From Toxotes chatareus (Eukaryota; Chordata; Actinopteri; Toxotidae): a stretch of 64,000 nt of DNA. Position 1 is the first letter of the stretch. Each line of letters opens with the position of its first letter. Location of the stretch: NCBI GenBank assembly GCA_016801885.1, contig CM028889.1:26418001-26482000 (forward strand). The letters are read 5' to 3'. The position numbers and the translations under genes were made by a program. Positions 25,061-40,209 of the stretch are shown piece by piece. The notes below the pieces were generated by a model. The model did no database searches. It was not told the DNA's origin and saw only the letters and a program-made list of their open reading frames with translations.

Positions 25061-28000
25061 TGATTACAAAGAGTTAATACCTGTGCTTGTCCTGTTATGA
25101 CATGCCAAGGTTTCTGCTGTGAAAAAGACTGATCGTGACCTCTGTCTTAAGTACCCTCCATCACTGTTTGGTTACTTAAGGCATGTCATATTTTTGGTAA
25201 AATATTTCATTAAAAAAAACTATTTATTTGAACACGACCTCAACACATTCCAGTTTATAATGAGTGAGTACTCATTATCCTCGGCTTCACCTGAATTTTG
25301 AGTTATTCTGCCGCTTCTCGTTTCTCAGAGTTCAAACGTTTCTGATGTTTGATACAAGCGAGCCACGATCAGATGTCCAAAGCTCTCATCTCAAGTGGGC
25401 TTTGCCTGACCTCAGTGATCTCTGCCATGCAAACTAGACAATTACTTTACATGCTTGTGACCACATGCAAATATGATAACTGCTTTTTCACCTCTGGTTC
25501 TGTTCTTATGGCTGTATCGCACCGTTGTCCATCATAATACTGACACTGTGGGTCTTCTGTATGTGTACGTGCCAGTACATTCAGATAGTGTTGATTTTAT
25601 TTTCTATAAAAATGAGTCTAATGGGATGATTGATATAATCAGATATTTTCTTTCTATGGGCCGGGGTAATGAAAACATTTTAAAGAAATTAAAGCTCTGT
25701 CATTCTTTTTAGAGGCCATATGTAAACGAAATCATTCGCTCTGAGCCCTATCTTTTCACTGATAATTCTTACTTTACTGCGACTGATTACATTGTGCTTC
25801 AAGCTGTGAATATACTTTTTTTTTTTTCCACCGCGCATGAAGAAAGCATAAACAGCACTTGCAGATCGAGCACGCTGATAAAAACCAAACGATTTGAGCT
25901 ATTTTAGTGTCTTACCCATGCGTCCCCTCATCTCGAAGTTCCAGGGCACACTGAAAAAGGTAATCTCATTTGTAATGTGTGACAGCTTATTTGCAAGTGT
26001 GTACACTGGCAATTTTTTTAATGGGCCCGCCAGTGATTCTTCTTCCACTCTTAAAGCTGATTTCAAAAAGACACCCTGGAACAGTTTAGACGACACATGC
26101 CTTTGCCTGTGAACTCAAGTTATCAATCAAGCACCAATTAACATGCTCGGTGAGAGGAAATCAGGGTCTCTTTGATGTTCGGCAGTTAGGGAATGTAGCG
26201 ACGCATGTCACTGATATGATGGGTTTCAATTTTATCCTCACTGTACCACAACATACGACAAGAAATGTGCTCACAGGGGGCCACCACAACACACAATTCA
26301 CATTGGATATATGTTTGGTTCAATCTAACTTTGCCATGTTTCTTAATGTTACTCATTTTAACAACAGACAATAAATATAGCACAGAGAGGGGAGTCAGAG
26401 AAAACAACCTCGTTTGTCATATTTTAGTGTTTCAATTGTTCCAGCATCGGATATCCTGTTTTATTTGCTGGTTGTAACACTGTCTTCTCCCCCACGCCAC
26501 TTCCTCTGAAGTAGGTAAACCTCAAACACTATACAGAATACAGCAGCTGCACAGTTAATGTGTACTTCCTCATAAAAGTACGAGTGAAAGCGTGTGTTTT
26601 GCACCTCCGTGCTGAATAAGAAAACGAGAAACCGATTGTCTTCTAAATGCAGCTCTCTTGGTTTCAAAAAGGCCCAGTTTTCAGGAATCAGTGGCTGATG
26701 ATGACAGTGTTGATATCACGCAGGTTGTGTCCTGACATGTGAAACTAAAAGGACTTCACTGATGGTTGTGTTAATTTGTAGGTAATGTCATTTTATATAC
26801 CATTATAATCATGTCAGTAGATAGGCAAGTCCAGGTGCTTTGCACAAAAACAACACTGAGATCTTAGCAGGGAAAAAAAAACAAAAACAACAAATGTGTC
26901 TGGGAACTATGTATGCTCTGTTAATTAGAGCTGAGATAGCAGAAATTAGTCTTCAAGCACAACCATTTTACAGAGAGTCAAGCCAAATAAGGAAAAACAA
27001 AAGTAGGAGACAGGCAGACTCACTACAAAAACAATGTCCCAAAGCTACTAATCAAACAACTCCCGATCTAGATCTAGACCTCAGATTACACTAATGAATT
27101 CTAATTCTTATGTTTTAGCATGTAAATGTGTATTAAAATGGAAGACAGACACAATCCCTGCCTACAGCAAAGGTTTTAGCATAAATGATCCATGCTTGCG
27201 AGCTTCATGCAGCACCTTTGAAGCGTTTTTAAAGCAGCAGGATTTTTGTCATTGTATCCTGAAATCACTTTTCTGGCTTTGCCATTTATGGCATTCGTGT
27301 TTTTTTTTTTTTTTCAATGAACATTATCAACTCTCTTACCTCTGAGGAAAATTGATTCAGCTGACTCTGTTCCTCAGCAACAACAACAGAGTAGTTAACC
27401 ATTTTGTCTGCTTGATATTATCAACCAAAAACCTGGACAACACGTGCTGAACTTTAGGACATATCTTATACAGCATGTCCTCAGTAGCAAAACAAATTTT
27501 ATAATGAATCACTGAATCAAAATCACAGAGTTTTCTCTGCTGAAAAGAACCATTCACTTTAGGAAGCCTGCAGGCTGAACAGGCACAATATTTCCGAGTG
27601 TTGAATGCAGGGAGGTCAGTGGTGTTTCTTAAAATTAAAATCAATCATCATTGCATTTAAAGCTATGTGCACAGTGGCTGCTGGGACCACAGCTGACAAT
27701 CTCAGGACAATGGTAAACGCTAAAACAGTGTAACAGTAAGATATGGAAGCAGCAAGTAGAGAGCAGTATCTCCCAACAGTTTGATAACATTAACCACCAT
27801 GAACAATTAGTCACACCAGACCAAACACAGCCATAGCAACAATAACCCTGAGAATACTGAAGTGAATTGAAGAGGGCATAATATTGCTGTATGAATGGAT
27901 GAATTCAATGAATTCAACTTCAACTTTTCATTTGAAAGAGAAAAGAATTTATTTTTTCAAAAGTGAAATATTCTCACTTTAATGCTTCCCACATGTTTTA

Positions 28001-31000
28001 CTTCATGATTGGACAAGAACATAATTTGAAAGTAATATTTATCAGTCAGTCAGTCAGTCAGTGTCTTTCGGGTCCTGATGCTGAGTCCAAACAATTTCAA
28101 TTGTGATATTTGCCTTCCAAGGACTTATAACACTGATGAATGTGCCCTAAGAAAGTCCTATTTTTTAAAAAGTGCAACATTTCGATCCTAAGCTGGCTCT
28201 TTGTTTGTACTGAGGTATCCTCTGTACATAATATATACTTAAATAAAGAAAGAGACAGAGACAGGAGAAAGTTGCACAGTCTGGACTAGACAAACAACAA
28301 CGTGTTCAAACAACAATTCCCAGCAGATGAATCTTCTCCAGCCCAAACTAAGGCTTTAAATTCAGTGAATCAGTTCCTGAAGGTTTGTTTTTTTCTGTTC
28401 AGGACGCAGAGATCCTAAATGTTTTCTTGTCTGTTCCCTTATGAGGTAAAGACAATGAGTGGACTATCATTGTTGGATCATGAGCCACGCTGACATTCCT
28501 GTGAAAATACAAAAATACTGCGTAAGGGAGACATTCCTCAAATCTGAGGCCATGTTGTTAGACTGCACTCGACCTGCAAAGAGGTGAGGAATTCCTACAA
28601 GGCAGCTGGTAACAAAGCTTGTAGCAACAAAAAATAAAGTGCAAGTTCACTCTTACTAAAACATTATCATCACTTACTTGGACAAAGAAAAGTAAATTTA
28701 CTCAAGTATTCTAACAAGACGTCAGTGTTTGTTTATCATGTTTGGTTAAAAAAGCCTGCAAAATGTGATCGTTTCCTCCCAGCAACAAAAATTATTAATT
28801 ATTCATGCACTGTTTCTCTACAGCAAAAGAATAGCAAAGCTGGAAGTATACAAAGCCAAGTAATTTGCCAACAATTGATTAGGTTGACAACACAAAATCA
28901 AACACACACTCTAAAGTTTTAAAAAGCTTTGAGTGTTAAGTATCAAAAGTCCACAGGTCACATAATGGATGCCTGGCAACATAGTATTTGACAACACACA
29001 GTGTCAGGACAGGTAACAACGGACACAGGCAGACTGATATACTGCACACAATATGTGTATTGCTGTAATTAGCAACCACAGGAGTCTATGTGAAAAACTT
29101 TTGTGTTCCTATACTGTCTTCTTGCTGCAGCTGTGTGCATGCGTAAACAGTACTGTATCAGTGGATAGCCTGATAAAAGAGAATAAGAAAAACATACAGT
29201 ACATACCCTGTGAAACATGAGCACTGAATCTGATGCTTCTTTGTTCTTGTAGATTTCAGCCTTCAGTAGATCATTCGTGTGCTAAAATACTGACACACTG
29301 AAAAATCACACCTGAATGCGCCGGACAGATTTTAATGTTAACTCACAGATTACAGTTTTATGGTGTGTTTGCACTGAAGAAAGACAGTCCTACAATGTTC
29401 ACTGCAATGCTGTCACTGTGAATCATCTGTCATGTGTAGCCTGTGTCTCTCTTAGAGGTATATTTTCTCTCCACTTTACAAATGCCAGCTAATTCAAAGC
29501 ATGAGATTAGGCATTTGTGACCTTTATTAGAGCTGATAGAAGCCGCCATGGATACCAGGGAGCTCCATGTTGGCACAACAAAGGCTAGTAGTGGAGCTAG
29601 ATTACAGATCTACGTGTAAGCAGGTAAGTGAAAATGACAAGTGAGCATCATCCTGTTCTGATGTGATAATTACCTGCAGTTGACTGCCACAGAAAGGTTA
29701 TAACACAGTGACCTGGGAATCCTCCAGGAAACCAGTGCTGTGTAGCAGGATGTTCATGGGAGCTCTGAGATTTCAAATCCATAAGCGCTGAAAAGAAATC
29801 ATGTGACACGGATTGACTTGATAGATCGACTAATTCATAATCTATAACTCCGAGCTGCTTTACAATCTGCATGAGGGCTACCTTTTAAATAAGGTTTGTA
29901 TATTTTTTTTTTCTTGGAAAAGAAAGTAGGTGTTAAATTATTGTGCAGACAGTGCAGGGTCACTGCTCTCAACTTCCAGACTTTTTTTGAAACCCTGCCG
30001 ATGTGAATTACTGCGAGGCACGCTGCGGAGAGCGAGGAAGCTGTGAGTCGTTGATCTTGTATTTCCAAGGGAAAGGCCAAGTCAGAAATATGAAGTCTGT
30101 CTGGGCTACTTAAAAAAAAAACACAAAAACAAAAACAAAAATAAACATTTCATGAAATCAAATCAAGTTTGCATCTAGGAGGGTGCAGCATAAAATGCTC
30201 CCTTTTAAAGAATTTGGTTGATCCCTCTTTTGTTAATTTGATGCAGGCCGAAATTACATCAGTTGACAGCATAATCCGACATCATTATCAACATCAAAAT
30301 GTGTTTGACTCTGTTTGGCCCGGGGCCGATGGCAGTGCTGCCTCTGTAACGGGATGATATGGATTACACTTTGCAAACCGACCTTGCCCCCCTCTCATTT
30401 TTTATGCCTGCCAGTTGAACACAGCGATGACCGCGTGCATCACATCGCTGCCGAATAAAACCCAAATATCCCTCTGATGATTAAGGTCACTCATACACTG
30501 CTGTACAGAAGCCATCCTCTTATAAGCCCCACAGAGTGGGAGGGGGGCTGGCGACTTGGACTCCAGTCAGTCTTGATGTCTTTATTGATATTTCTATTTA
30601 GCAGTGTCCAGGTTCTTCCTGCTGCACGGGGGCCGCCGGCGACAGTAAGAGCACAGTGCAGTAATCAAAGTTTTCCTCTGAGGCAGGATGACCTGTTGTT
30701 GGCTTTCGTTTGTGTGTCAGTTCAGAGATTTAAGCTGCTTCATGAGAAGTTTATCCCTGGATCACAGGGATCTGAGGGCTCACCGGTCATTTGCCGTCAG
30801 TATCCCGAGAGCTCAGATTGTTAGGGGCGCTTTATTCTGAAATATGATGGAAATGTGTTGGACTAATTTGGCTTTAGCAGGATTGGCTGAATATTAGTCC
30901 ACTCATCCAGTGGATTATCCCATGGCTGCAGTGGACGTACAGTACACGGACAGATCTGTCAAACACTCATACGTATCTCATTTTCCTCTAACATTTACTT

Positions 31001-34000
31001 CTTCTCGTGTAAGTGCACATCATGATGCATTCACATTTTATCTTCCTGTAACGATGACAGAACGTATAACCAACGCAGTGCCTGATGCTAACACAGCAAT
31101 GCTGTGCAGCATGTAATGCTGTTAATAGCAGGAGCTTTGGGAGTTCTTACCCGCTGAGGTGAGCTTATCTGCACAGACAGCGTGAGTATTCATGTAATCG
31201 GAGCACCACATCAGGTGTCAATATGATAACACGCTGATACACATGCTTTAAACAAATTGCTTTAACATTGACTCCATAGATTCATGTGCAGAAAAAGGTG
31301 CTTTATCACTGGTGAAGTGTTTTGCTTTTCCAAACAAGAAAATAAAAAATGAGTGACATGTAAGCACACTCTAAACAGCTGATGTCCCCACAAAGATAAT
31401 TAAACACTGATGGTAACATTTTTTTCCTAAATATTGTTTTACGTTGTTCAGGATTTTCCTCCCTAATTTTCTCTCCAGCAGCCACATTGCTGACCTTCCT
31501 ATTGGCTGTGACAGGTTGAAGTGACAGCTGGTGTGATGTAATAACACCCCCTCCACTAGACAAGTTATAAAGAGCAATATCTAGTTCCATGGATTGAGAT
31601 AAGCTTAGGTAGATTAATGCTCGAGGACACTGAAATGTTTGTTGTATAAAAGCTCTGTTTATAAAACAATGTGTCATAGCCGTATATGGAAGACTCTGAT
31701 CTGGCAGATGGCCTGAGCTCCAAGAGTTACTCCATGTTAAAGGCACTGCTAGTCTATGGCTTGTGCTCCTGTGGCTTAATGGGATTTTAGACTCTTCATT
31801 CAAATGAATTATATATAGAAAAACTGGGATTATTTTACAGGCTGTTTAATCTCGTTTTTTTTTTTTTTCTTTTCCAAAAACTCAGCCTGCCTCTCGGTTT
31901 TAGCATTCATGGAAAAGTGGAACGACTGAGTGCTACAATCAATGAATGCTAGAGTGCAGGCGGCCTATCAGCTCAGAGAGCCAGAGATGCCCTGTGGACC
32001 GTTTCACTGACATGAAGCGTGCTCAGTCGACTTGACTCACTTCAGCCCTGCTGCCGTGCCCGCCTTTCCAGAAGCGTTCCCATCCTGCTGAACCACGACA
32101 GACACGAGGCTTCACCAGAGCTGCTCCGCCACCGCGAGACACAGATTCCGTGCCCTTTTGCACTGAAGACGGCTTCATCCCTCCAAGCTTTAGCTGCCAC
32201 TCAGGGAGAGGCTCGGGCACCAGTCACACTCTGCATCCTGGATCATCGAGCTACTTGCCAGACAAATAAAACTCCGGTGAAAACAGTTGGGTTTTTAGCT
32301 GAGCTCCGGATCTTCCTGTCGTCTGGTAGAAAACTTGACTGATCTCGGTGACTGGCACCACTGAAAAGACTGTTGGAACTGCAGAAGAGGCCCCTTCACT
32401 TCCAGAACTGGGCTCACGGCTTTGAATTCAAGGTTCAGCACTGCCACCTGATTCCCACTACTGATCCCATCATGCCTCACTCCTTCCAGCAGAAAAAAGG
32501 TGAGACTTCTCTCTTCTGTTTCCGAACACCTTTGCATGTTAAAATGACAGCGTCTGTCAATGACAGTGCTGCCGAGATAAATGAATGTGGAAAGAGAATG
32601 AATTCCTAGCAAACCTTACTCAAATCTGAAAAACGAAAATAAGTATTTCTGAAACTTGACGTATTATTACATGTGGCTTGGGATTATACACTGTACTGTA
32701 CAGAATAAGGAGAGAAAGCTTTGCCTGGGTAATAAAGCGCATTAAGAAAACATATTAAAAACTGAGCACGAATATAAAGCTTGGTTATTTCTGGGAAATA
32801 TGTAGTTTAGTTCCCTCCAACACTGCATTGTATTTCGTTATTATCAGTGGGATAGGTCACAGACTTGTTCACGTTCTCTTGTCCTACATTCTTCCACTGA
32901 GCAGTCCAAAGTGAATGGATGAGAGATGTGCATGAACGTGTAATTTCACTGCTGTAAAAACACAAATATGCTTAAATAAATAAATTCACCCTCTTAAAAC
33001 AATCAGATGGAACAAAGGCCAGGAACACTGGCGGGCTAACACCTGTGCTGAAGAATGATTCTGTATATTTCCATACAGCTTTTATGATAGTTAGCTAATC
33101 TCTGAGATCAAATGCGTATACTGCTGAATCACTTTCTCTGTCACAACATGAACAAGCATGCAAAGTAACAGTAAAGGATATACAGTAGACACGGGCCATG
33201 ATAAGAACAACTGCCATCTGATAAGCAAATGGGTGAACCGAATGCCATAAACAATGTCCTCACAGGTTTATCTGCAGTATGTAAAACATGTAAAACAGAC
33301 ATTTAACATGAGGAAAGATATGATTTGTTCTTTTTGTGGGAAACTTTTTGATTCACTTTTGATTTTCATGTTATTTTGGTAAGTTACCTTTCAAGGATAC
33401 TTCCACGGGTGCATGAAAGACACCGACAACAAAGGTCAGTGGTTTGAGTGAAGCCCTGCTGACAAAAGTCTGCTGAAAACCGTAAAAGGTTTTAAGCAGC
33501 ACTGCACTGCTCACTGGACCGTTTCTGAGTGTTTGAATTTACACGTAACAGATCACTAATGCACAATGTAACCTACCTCGGCTGGTTGTTTTTCTGTTAA
33601 ATTCACATGATACTATCAAGAAACGCTTGTGGCACGGCACATTTTTCAAAATGCAGCAGATATCAAGAGTGTTTGTGTGATGTGGAACAGATAACAGCTG
33701 AATGTGTTGAGCACAGGAGGTGTCACCTGGCATTTCCTGGGCAGTTAATGAGTATCACATATTTGTAGGAATATTTTGTAATAAAAAGCATGTTAATTTC
33801 TACAAACAGGCATAAATACAGATGAATGAGGCCTGATGGTTATATTAGTCGCTTTGTTTCATGCATGAACTGAAATAAGAATATAGGAACTGACAAGTTC
33901 ATAAGAATATCCAATAAAAATTATTTCAGCAAAACAAACTTAGATTATTCAAAAATTAGATTAAAAAGAATGAAAAACATTAAATTTCTAGTATTTCTTG

Positions 34001-35848
34001 AAATGTTTTCTTTATTTCCAAATTAACAATTTTTATGTAGCTATGCAGTTATTGCATTATGCCTATATTTTCCTTGATTTGCTGGAATTTGCTGCTCAAA
34101 TCCATGTCAGTGCCCAGAGTTTTTTTTTTTTTTTTTTTTTTGGTAAAGCGGTTGACTTCTGGGGCTTGGTAGGATTGCTTTCATCCTCGCCAATCCCATG
34201 TTTCCATGTTGGATTTAAATCCATTTACTGCTTTGGCTGGAGGAAACCAAAAAAAGCTGACATGAAAATACACCTATATACTAATGGAGGCAGTGAACGT
34301 TTGATGCAGATGCTGAAATATGAGGGCTAATGCCAGATTCATCTACAGCCACTGTTTTAGCAGTTACCTCTCATATTTATGTCAGGCAGCTTTGTATGTT
34401 TAATGAGAAATTTAACATTGCTTCACCCAGATTACATTCATATTTTAGGATATTTTACCAACACAGACGCAATAGAGACCTGAAGTGGTGGATATGCTAA
34501 GTGCACTGCTGCTACTTTGTGTGTGGTTCTTGTTGAACTGTGGCCTGGAGCTAGGAGTGTGTAGTTCCTGTTTAACCAGCCCTGTAGACCTGTATCAGTA
34601 GTTGGCATTAGATGTAGGCAGCTACTTTGACCTGGCAGCAGGAGCAATGTAACATGGGAGAATTTGATATAGTTTAAAGCAAAATTGGGCCACAGCATGA
34701 AAGAGTGCAGAGGCAAGAGAGAGAGGAGAACAAGCTGCAACACTTAACTGAGGGAAAGACATGAGAGCTGAGTCCCCACTAACAAAACACTGCTGTGGCC
34801 GTGTGGGGTGAATCTCTACCATCTCTGATAATGTGAACATTTTTTCGCTGCACCGTTTCCACTGAGCATTTCTCTTCAGTTTCCTTCTACGTGACAAACA
34901 CGCCGTGTTAAATGTACAGTGCATGTGAACAACCGGGACAGCACGTGACACAAAACAAAGAATTCAAACTGGTTTAGCGAGTTTGGGTTCTGATCATTAA
35001 CGTCACCATAACCTTGTTGATAATGAAGGATCCCACTGGTACAGTGGAAATACAGTAGAAATGTTACCTCTATTGCCTAAACAGAGCAAACAGCAAGCCT
35101 GAAATTAAATCTTCACGGTTTATGTGCACTGTTACTGCACAAAGGTCTGTTTATGTTTTCTGAGACTCATAAAATCATCTGATGTCATTTGTGTTTTCTT
35201 GCTTTGTCACCAAGCTGGACAGTGTCCCAGTTACAGTATGTCCAGTCACACTGTGGGATGAATAAGCTGTAAATAATAATGTACATAATACTGAGAAATA
35301 TGTAAAATACCTGAATAAGTCTAAGCAGGTATTTTCCATAGATACAACTTGTAGTGGACATCAGTGGCTGTTGTCTGATTTGGTTATTTCACCATTTCAA
35401 CTTTGCTGCTTGCTTGTTAACCACTGTTGTTACCCTCTGGGGTACAGGTACCCTTGTTTGAGAATCACCAACGTACAGCGTGGGTACATTAGTGAGACAT
35501 TTCAGAATCTACAGCTCGGCACTAACTACTACATGTTGTGACAGATGATTCTTATTAGAAAACTAAAGGTGGTGCAAAGAAATGAGACCCGCTTGTTTAC
35601 TGCACTAAAGCTGCCTGTCAGATAGTGATGCCTCTGTTAAAGAACCAAACTGAATCTATGTAGCAACACATAGCGAGACTTTAACTCCTCCTCGTGTGCT
35701 CTTGATCCTCCCGTATCTTTGGACATGTGAGAGAAAAGAGGAAGAGAGTAAACAAAAGATTTGTTTGGATGGTAGGTATCACTGCACACTTGTGATATAC
35801 TATATAACTACATATCATCAGGTTTTGTGGGAGTAACTGACCCATCAT
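25061..35848. other. Long intergenic stretch
   Basis: Nearly 11 kb without a supported gene. It holds a TCAG tetranucleotide run (28,042-28,062) and A or T runs at 27,299-27,314, 31,854-31,869 and 34,121-34,141. Sub-stretches around 25,870-26,110, 30,170-30,480 and 31,890-32,470 are repeat-free and of balanced composition, so they are candidates for conserved non-coding enhancers of bcl6 or lpp. The longest open frame (31,306-31,803 minus, 165 codons) shows no domain and is not called. Confidence 0.4.
28042..28062. repeat. (TCAG)n short tandem repeat
   Basis: Five TCAG units in a row. Confidence 0.85.
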
Positions 35849-35863
35849 CCAGCAGATGGCACG
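35849..35863 (+). promoter_or_regulatory. CTCF-like motif, forward
   Basis: CCAGCAGATGGCACG fits the CTCF core consensus CCASYAGRKGGCRSY at 14 of 15 positions. It lies between the candidate lpp promoter (23 kb) and the bcl6 promoter (40.6 kb). A weaker reverse-orientation match is at 42,658-42,672. Occupancy cannot be judged from sequence. Confidence 0.4.
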
Positions 35864-38800
35864 CTGGCCAGGGACTGTTTCTGGTATGCATGGAAAATTC
35901 CACCAAGTTGGACTCTGCAGGCTGCACTGAAAGACCTGAATCTACATGCTTTGATTTGACTAAATTGGAATTCTGGTCCACTAACATGCCTCTGCTCAGA
36001 CTATAACCTTAGCATGTAGCTTGCACAGGCAAGCTGCTGAACTCAAGGTTATCCACACAGGCACACTGTAGAAACTTTTTGTTTGTTTGTTTGTTTGTCT
36101 TAGTTTTTTTTTTGAGTGTGTGTGTGTGTATTTTCTTTTTGATATAACTGATAAATCAGAATAAAACTTGAACAATGCTTTTACATGTCCGGGGAGCTTT
36201 GTTACTTGCCAGGGAGCCTTGTTATAAAGCTGAAACACTTGTTTGGTAGTTGCAGCTCTAAAGTGCATGCACTACTTTTGAATACACCAGAAAAGAATCG
36301 AGGAAGAGGAAAACACTCTGAAACCCTACGAACAGACTACACTGCAAAACTGATCATATCCACAATTATACTAACAGCAGTATATATAATCAAGGGATTC
36401 CTTTTAGATAAGCGTGAACCTCTGCAAGCTCCTTATCTCTATTATTTGGTACAGCTGGTAATCTTCCTATGGGTGTTTAACCTTGTCAGGTGGGATGAAA
36501 GCCAACTTTTAACCCAGTGTGGAGACACACAGCGGGGTGTTGACTGTTAGAGTATGTCAGAGTACTCCTGTTTTTCTATTCATTTAAAAAGCGCTCGTCA
36601 TTACCTGCACAGAAAATATTCTGAAGTCTCATCAGTTGATTTTTCACTGTATCTATTTATCACACATCATGTTCTTTAACAGACTTTATACATGATGCGT
36701 GTCATAGCGTATGTTTTCAATCATCTCTTCAAACAGGCGATCAAGGAAAATGTATGAAGAGATACAGTAAGAACGGGAGAACAAATATTTGTGTGGACAC
36801 ACTATAAGCTGCTCCACAATTCAGACCTGCAGTTGTGATGGTGTTTGACAAAGGACAACTTTATTGTGGACAAGAGCAGAAAAACATGCTTCTGGGAGAC
36901 ATGGAGTTAAAAAAGTGAAACTTAACAATATAAAAAGAAATTCTTTTAAAGAAAGGAACTAAAAAGGCCTCTGTAGCTAACAGCATTATCTGTTTGGTGT
37001 TACAGCTGGGTTGCATCATGCCTCTCAGAACAAAACTCCACACTCACATCTTTGCTGACAATGAACACTGAAGTTGGCAGAAATTTGCTGTGAAACGAGA
37101 CAAAAGTGTGCAGTTTATGAAGAAAAAAAAGTGAGGCAACCTCCGGGCCTCGGGCTTTTGTCAGTGGGCATTTCTATTCAATGACCTATCACGCACCAAG
37201 TGTAGACAATGATACGGCTTCGAGATGTTTCACACTGTGTCAGAAGTGTACAGGATTTTTTTTTTTTTTTTATGTGCAGCTGTTACTGGCCGGGCAGACT
37301 CGAATCACTGTCACAACCCACTTTGACTGTGATTGTTTCTGAACAGCTCGCCACTTAGACAAAAAGACTGAGACCTCAACATCATGACCCCTCGTTTAAT
37401 TACACAGCCTGAATGGAGATCAAGTGTTAACTGATATGCTGTTCATGATGTGGCAGGGTTCCCCCTGTCAGTTTAGACAGGGGAATATTGATCAGCTGCC
37501 CGGATCTCTTCCTCTGTCCTCTGTAAGTGGGTCATTTATTTTTGCTAGGAATTGGTTGAGTAAAAGTTTGCCAAGGATTTGCAGTAATTATCTCATCCTT
37601 CTATAGCTGGGCACAGCATGGGGCCTTGGTAAATTACACATCTCTCTCCTAACTCCTGGATGGTTTATGGCCGTGCATTATGCATAACTGTGCTGGAGCG
37701 CCTTAAACATCCCCCAAGTGGATTGAAATAAAGTTGACGCTGCTCTTTGTTTGGAACTCAAGATAGTCTTTATTTGGCAGTGCTGAATCGGAGATTGCTG
37801 TAAAAGAGCATCTTAATTATTTTGGAGACTTTTTTCCCCAATGGTTTGTGAACACCTGGAGTCTTTTTAGTGGGATGCCGGATCCAGATGGGCGGATGCT
37901 CAGGCAATCCACAGGGATATGTCGGTTACATTACAGTGCAGCGTGGCGTCACACAAAGGGTTAAATTAAAAAAAAGGCAAGAAAAGAAAGGAGCTGCAGC
38001 TGATTCATTTGGATGCGTATGCACAGTCTGTGGTTCAGTGAATGACAAAGATGGCAAAGGTAACAGGCTGCTGTAATGTTGCTCATATCAATTAAAAGAT
38101 ATGTAATCATTAGTGTGTAATGACCATGGTGTTAAATATTTTGATAAAGAATCAAAATATATCTTGTGGAAAATAAAAGAAATGTCTTCATGTTACTCAA
38201 GAGGAAAATTTTACATGAAAATCTGAAGCTGAAATGTGTTTACACTTTTCTGTTCATCTTCACAATTATCCCAAAAAAAAGTGTTAGATTATAAGACGTT
38301 TACACAATATTTTTATGAAAAGAAAGACTTTATGAAATAAGGATAACTGGCTGTAGAGAAGGAGCAGGGTATTTAAAGTCCCAATGAGGATAGCATTACA
38401 AAATAAAATACAAATCCACAACTGTCTGTTCAAACATGGGACTCGCTGTTTATTAGTTATTAACATTAATAACACTGACTACAATGGAGCACATGCTTCA
38501 GCCTTTGTTTGCCCACTGATCTTACAATATGAACAATATGAATATCAACAAATTATTCACACATTTAACTGATATTACGCCACCACATTACCACTATTTA
38601 GAAATAACTAAATCAATACAAGAAAATCCACAAGCAGTATTTTGAGAGTCTGGGATTCTGTCTGTTATTTTGCAATATTAAAACTACTGAAGATAAAGGA
38701 AATAGGAGGAAGAGTTTTATGAAATAAATCTGTTGACACTTCTGTTTAATGTACCTTTATATATCTTAAAATTATTTTTATTTGTCATTCTCAGCACAGC

Positions 38801-40209
38801 AAATGCTCCTCCTGTGCCAAGGAGTGAACGGGATGAGAAAAGACGGAGAATCTGCAGCTTGGAATCACCACAAACAAAGTTTCCAAGGTGAGTCACTGAC
38901 AGTAAACGCATGCCTCCAACTCATGAAATTAATACAACTTTCAGATGCAGTCATATGCATCCCCCTAACCAAGCATCGTAAGCCGAGTATTAACTGGTAA
39001 AGGATATGTAAATTCAGACCAGGTCTCAGACGAAACAAACTACACAGCTCAGCTTCTCTTTGATGCCATCATTTCATGCAAAAGCCTGGGTGCTGATAAG
39101 TTTCAGACTAAAGGGGCATGAAGTAAAACATAATACGAGCAGGCTGCAAAGTTTATTCTTGCCCAACTCTGAGATGATGCAACAGGGAGTACACATGCCT
39201 TAAATTAAATGGAAGGGGGGAAAAAATCACAGCAATGCATTCAATTAATTTTCCAGGAATCTTTCAACTTTGCATTACAATGAGCAATGTTTTGGTCGTA
39301 AGTGTGCACATCCACTGACATGGACTGACTCACTGGCATCCTCGCCTTTCAAGTAATTACACTTATCCAATAAAAAAAAAATCTTTCTGGAAAGAGGAAA
39401 CAATATCAAAGGAAAGACAGCCTTCCACATAACAAGAGGCTGAAGTCAGGCTAAACTGTGTTTTGAGGAAGAGGATGTAGCCTGCGGAGGAGTCCAATTA
39501 CAAAGGCATTTATAATATTTGAGCACCAGAAACACCAAAACCTGACCTTGACATTACATTTCACAATGTGTATAAAAGGTCTCACAGCATTTTAAACATT
39601 AATACTCTAAACATCAAACACACATCCCTGGGTGTGCATTAAAACCCAGATCTCATTCACATTTAACTTCGATGCAGGCTGCATCCTCAGCTCGTGTCAT
39701 GCTTTTAGATTGGTCATGCAACAAGTTCTCTGTGTTAAAGTGGAGTTAATATACCACAGCTCACATCCACAATTAGCCTAAATCTGTCTCATCGACCATC
39801 AACATGTCGTTTAACCGTAACAACAGATGTAAAGCGAATGTATAAACCGTCATATGGGCAGATGAGAATATTAAAACTCACTCTCTCAACCTTCTAAGTG
39901 CCAACTCTGCCATGCACTGAGATGAACTGAAAAAACCCCAAATGACTTAATAATCACATCCGCATGAAACACGCTCATCTGACTGCCTATAGACTCGCGA
40001 ATAATAAATCTATTAAAGCTTTCCTTTTTCGACAAACCCCGGTGGTGATTCGCAGCACTCTCCATCTATGAAGTCAGCAAACCTGCAGGAAATCTGGCTA
40101 AAAAAAAAAAAAAAGAAAAAGAAAAAGAAATAAGAGCAAGCCTGTCACAACAACCTGTCCGCATGGGCCTAATTAAGATGTCGGTCTGTGTGCTGTACAT
40201 GTACGGTCT
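35864..40209. other. Intergenic stretch left of bcl6
   Basis: No supported gene. A GTTT run lies at 36,077-36,097 and a T-run at 37,257-37,271. The stretch 37,130-37,860 is long, repeat-poor and of mixed composition, a candidate conserved regulatory region. Simple A/GAAAAA tract at 40,101-40,130. Confidence 0.4.

Noticed and set aside
29617..29622. Perfect-looking plus-strand splice donor CAG|GTAAGT
   Set aside because: I could not pair it with a convincing acceptor or any coding stretch; a chance match is likely.
31306..31803. 165-codon minus-strand open frame
   Set aside because: No recognisable domain, no splice partner, composition like the surrounding non-coding DNA.
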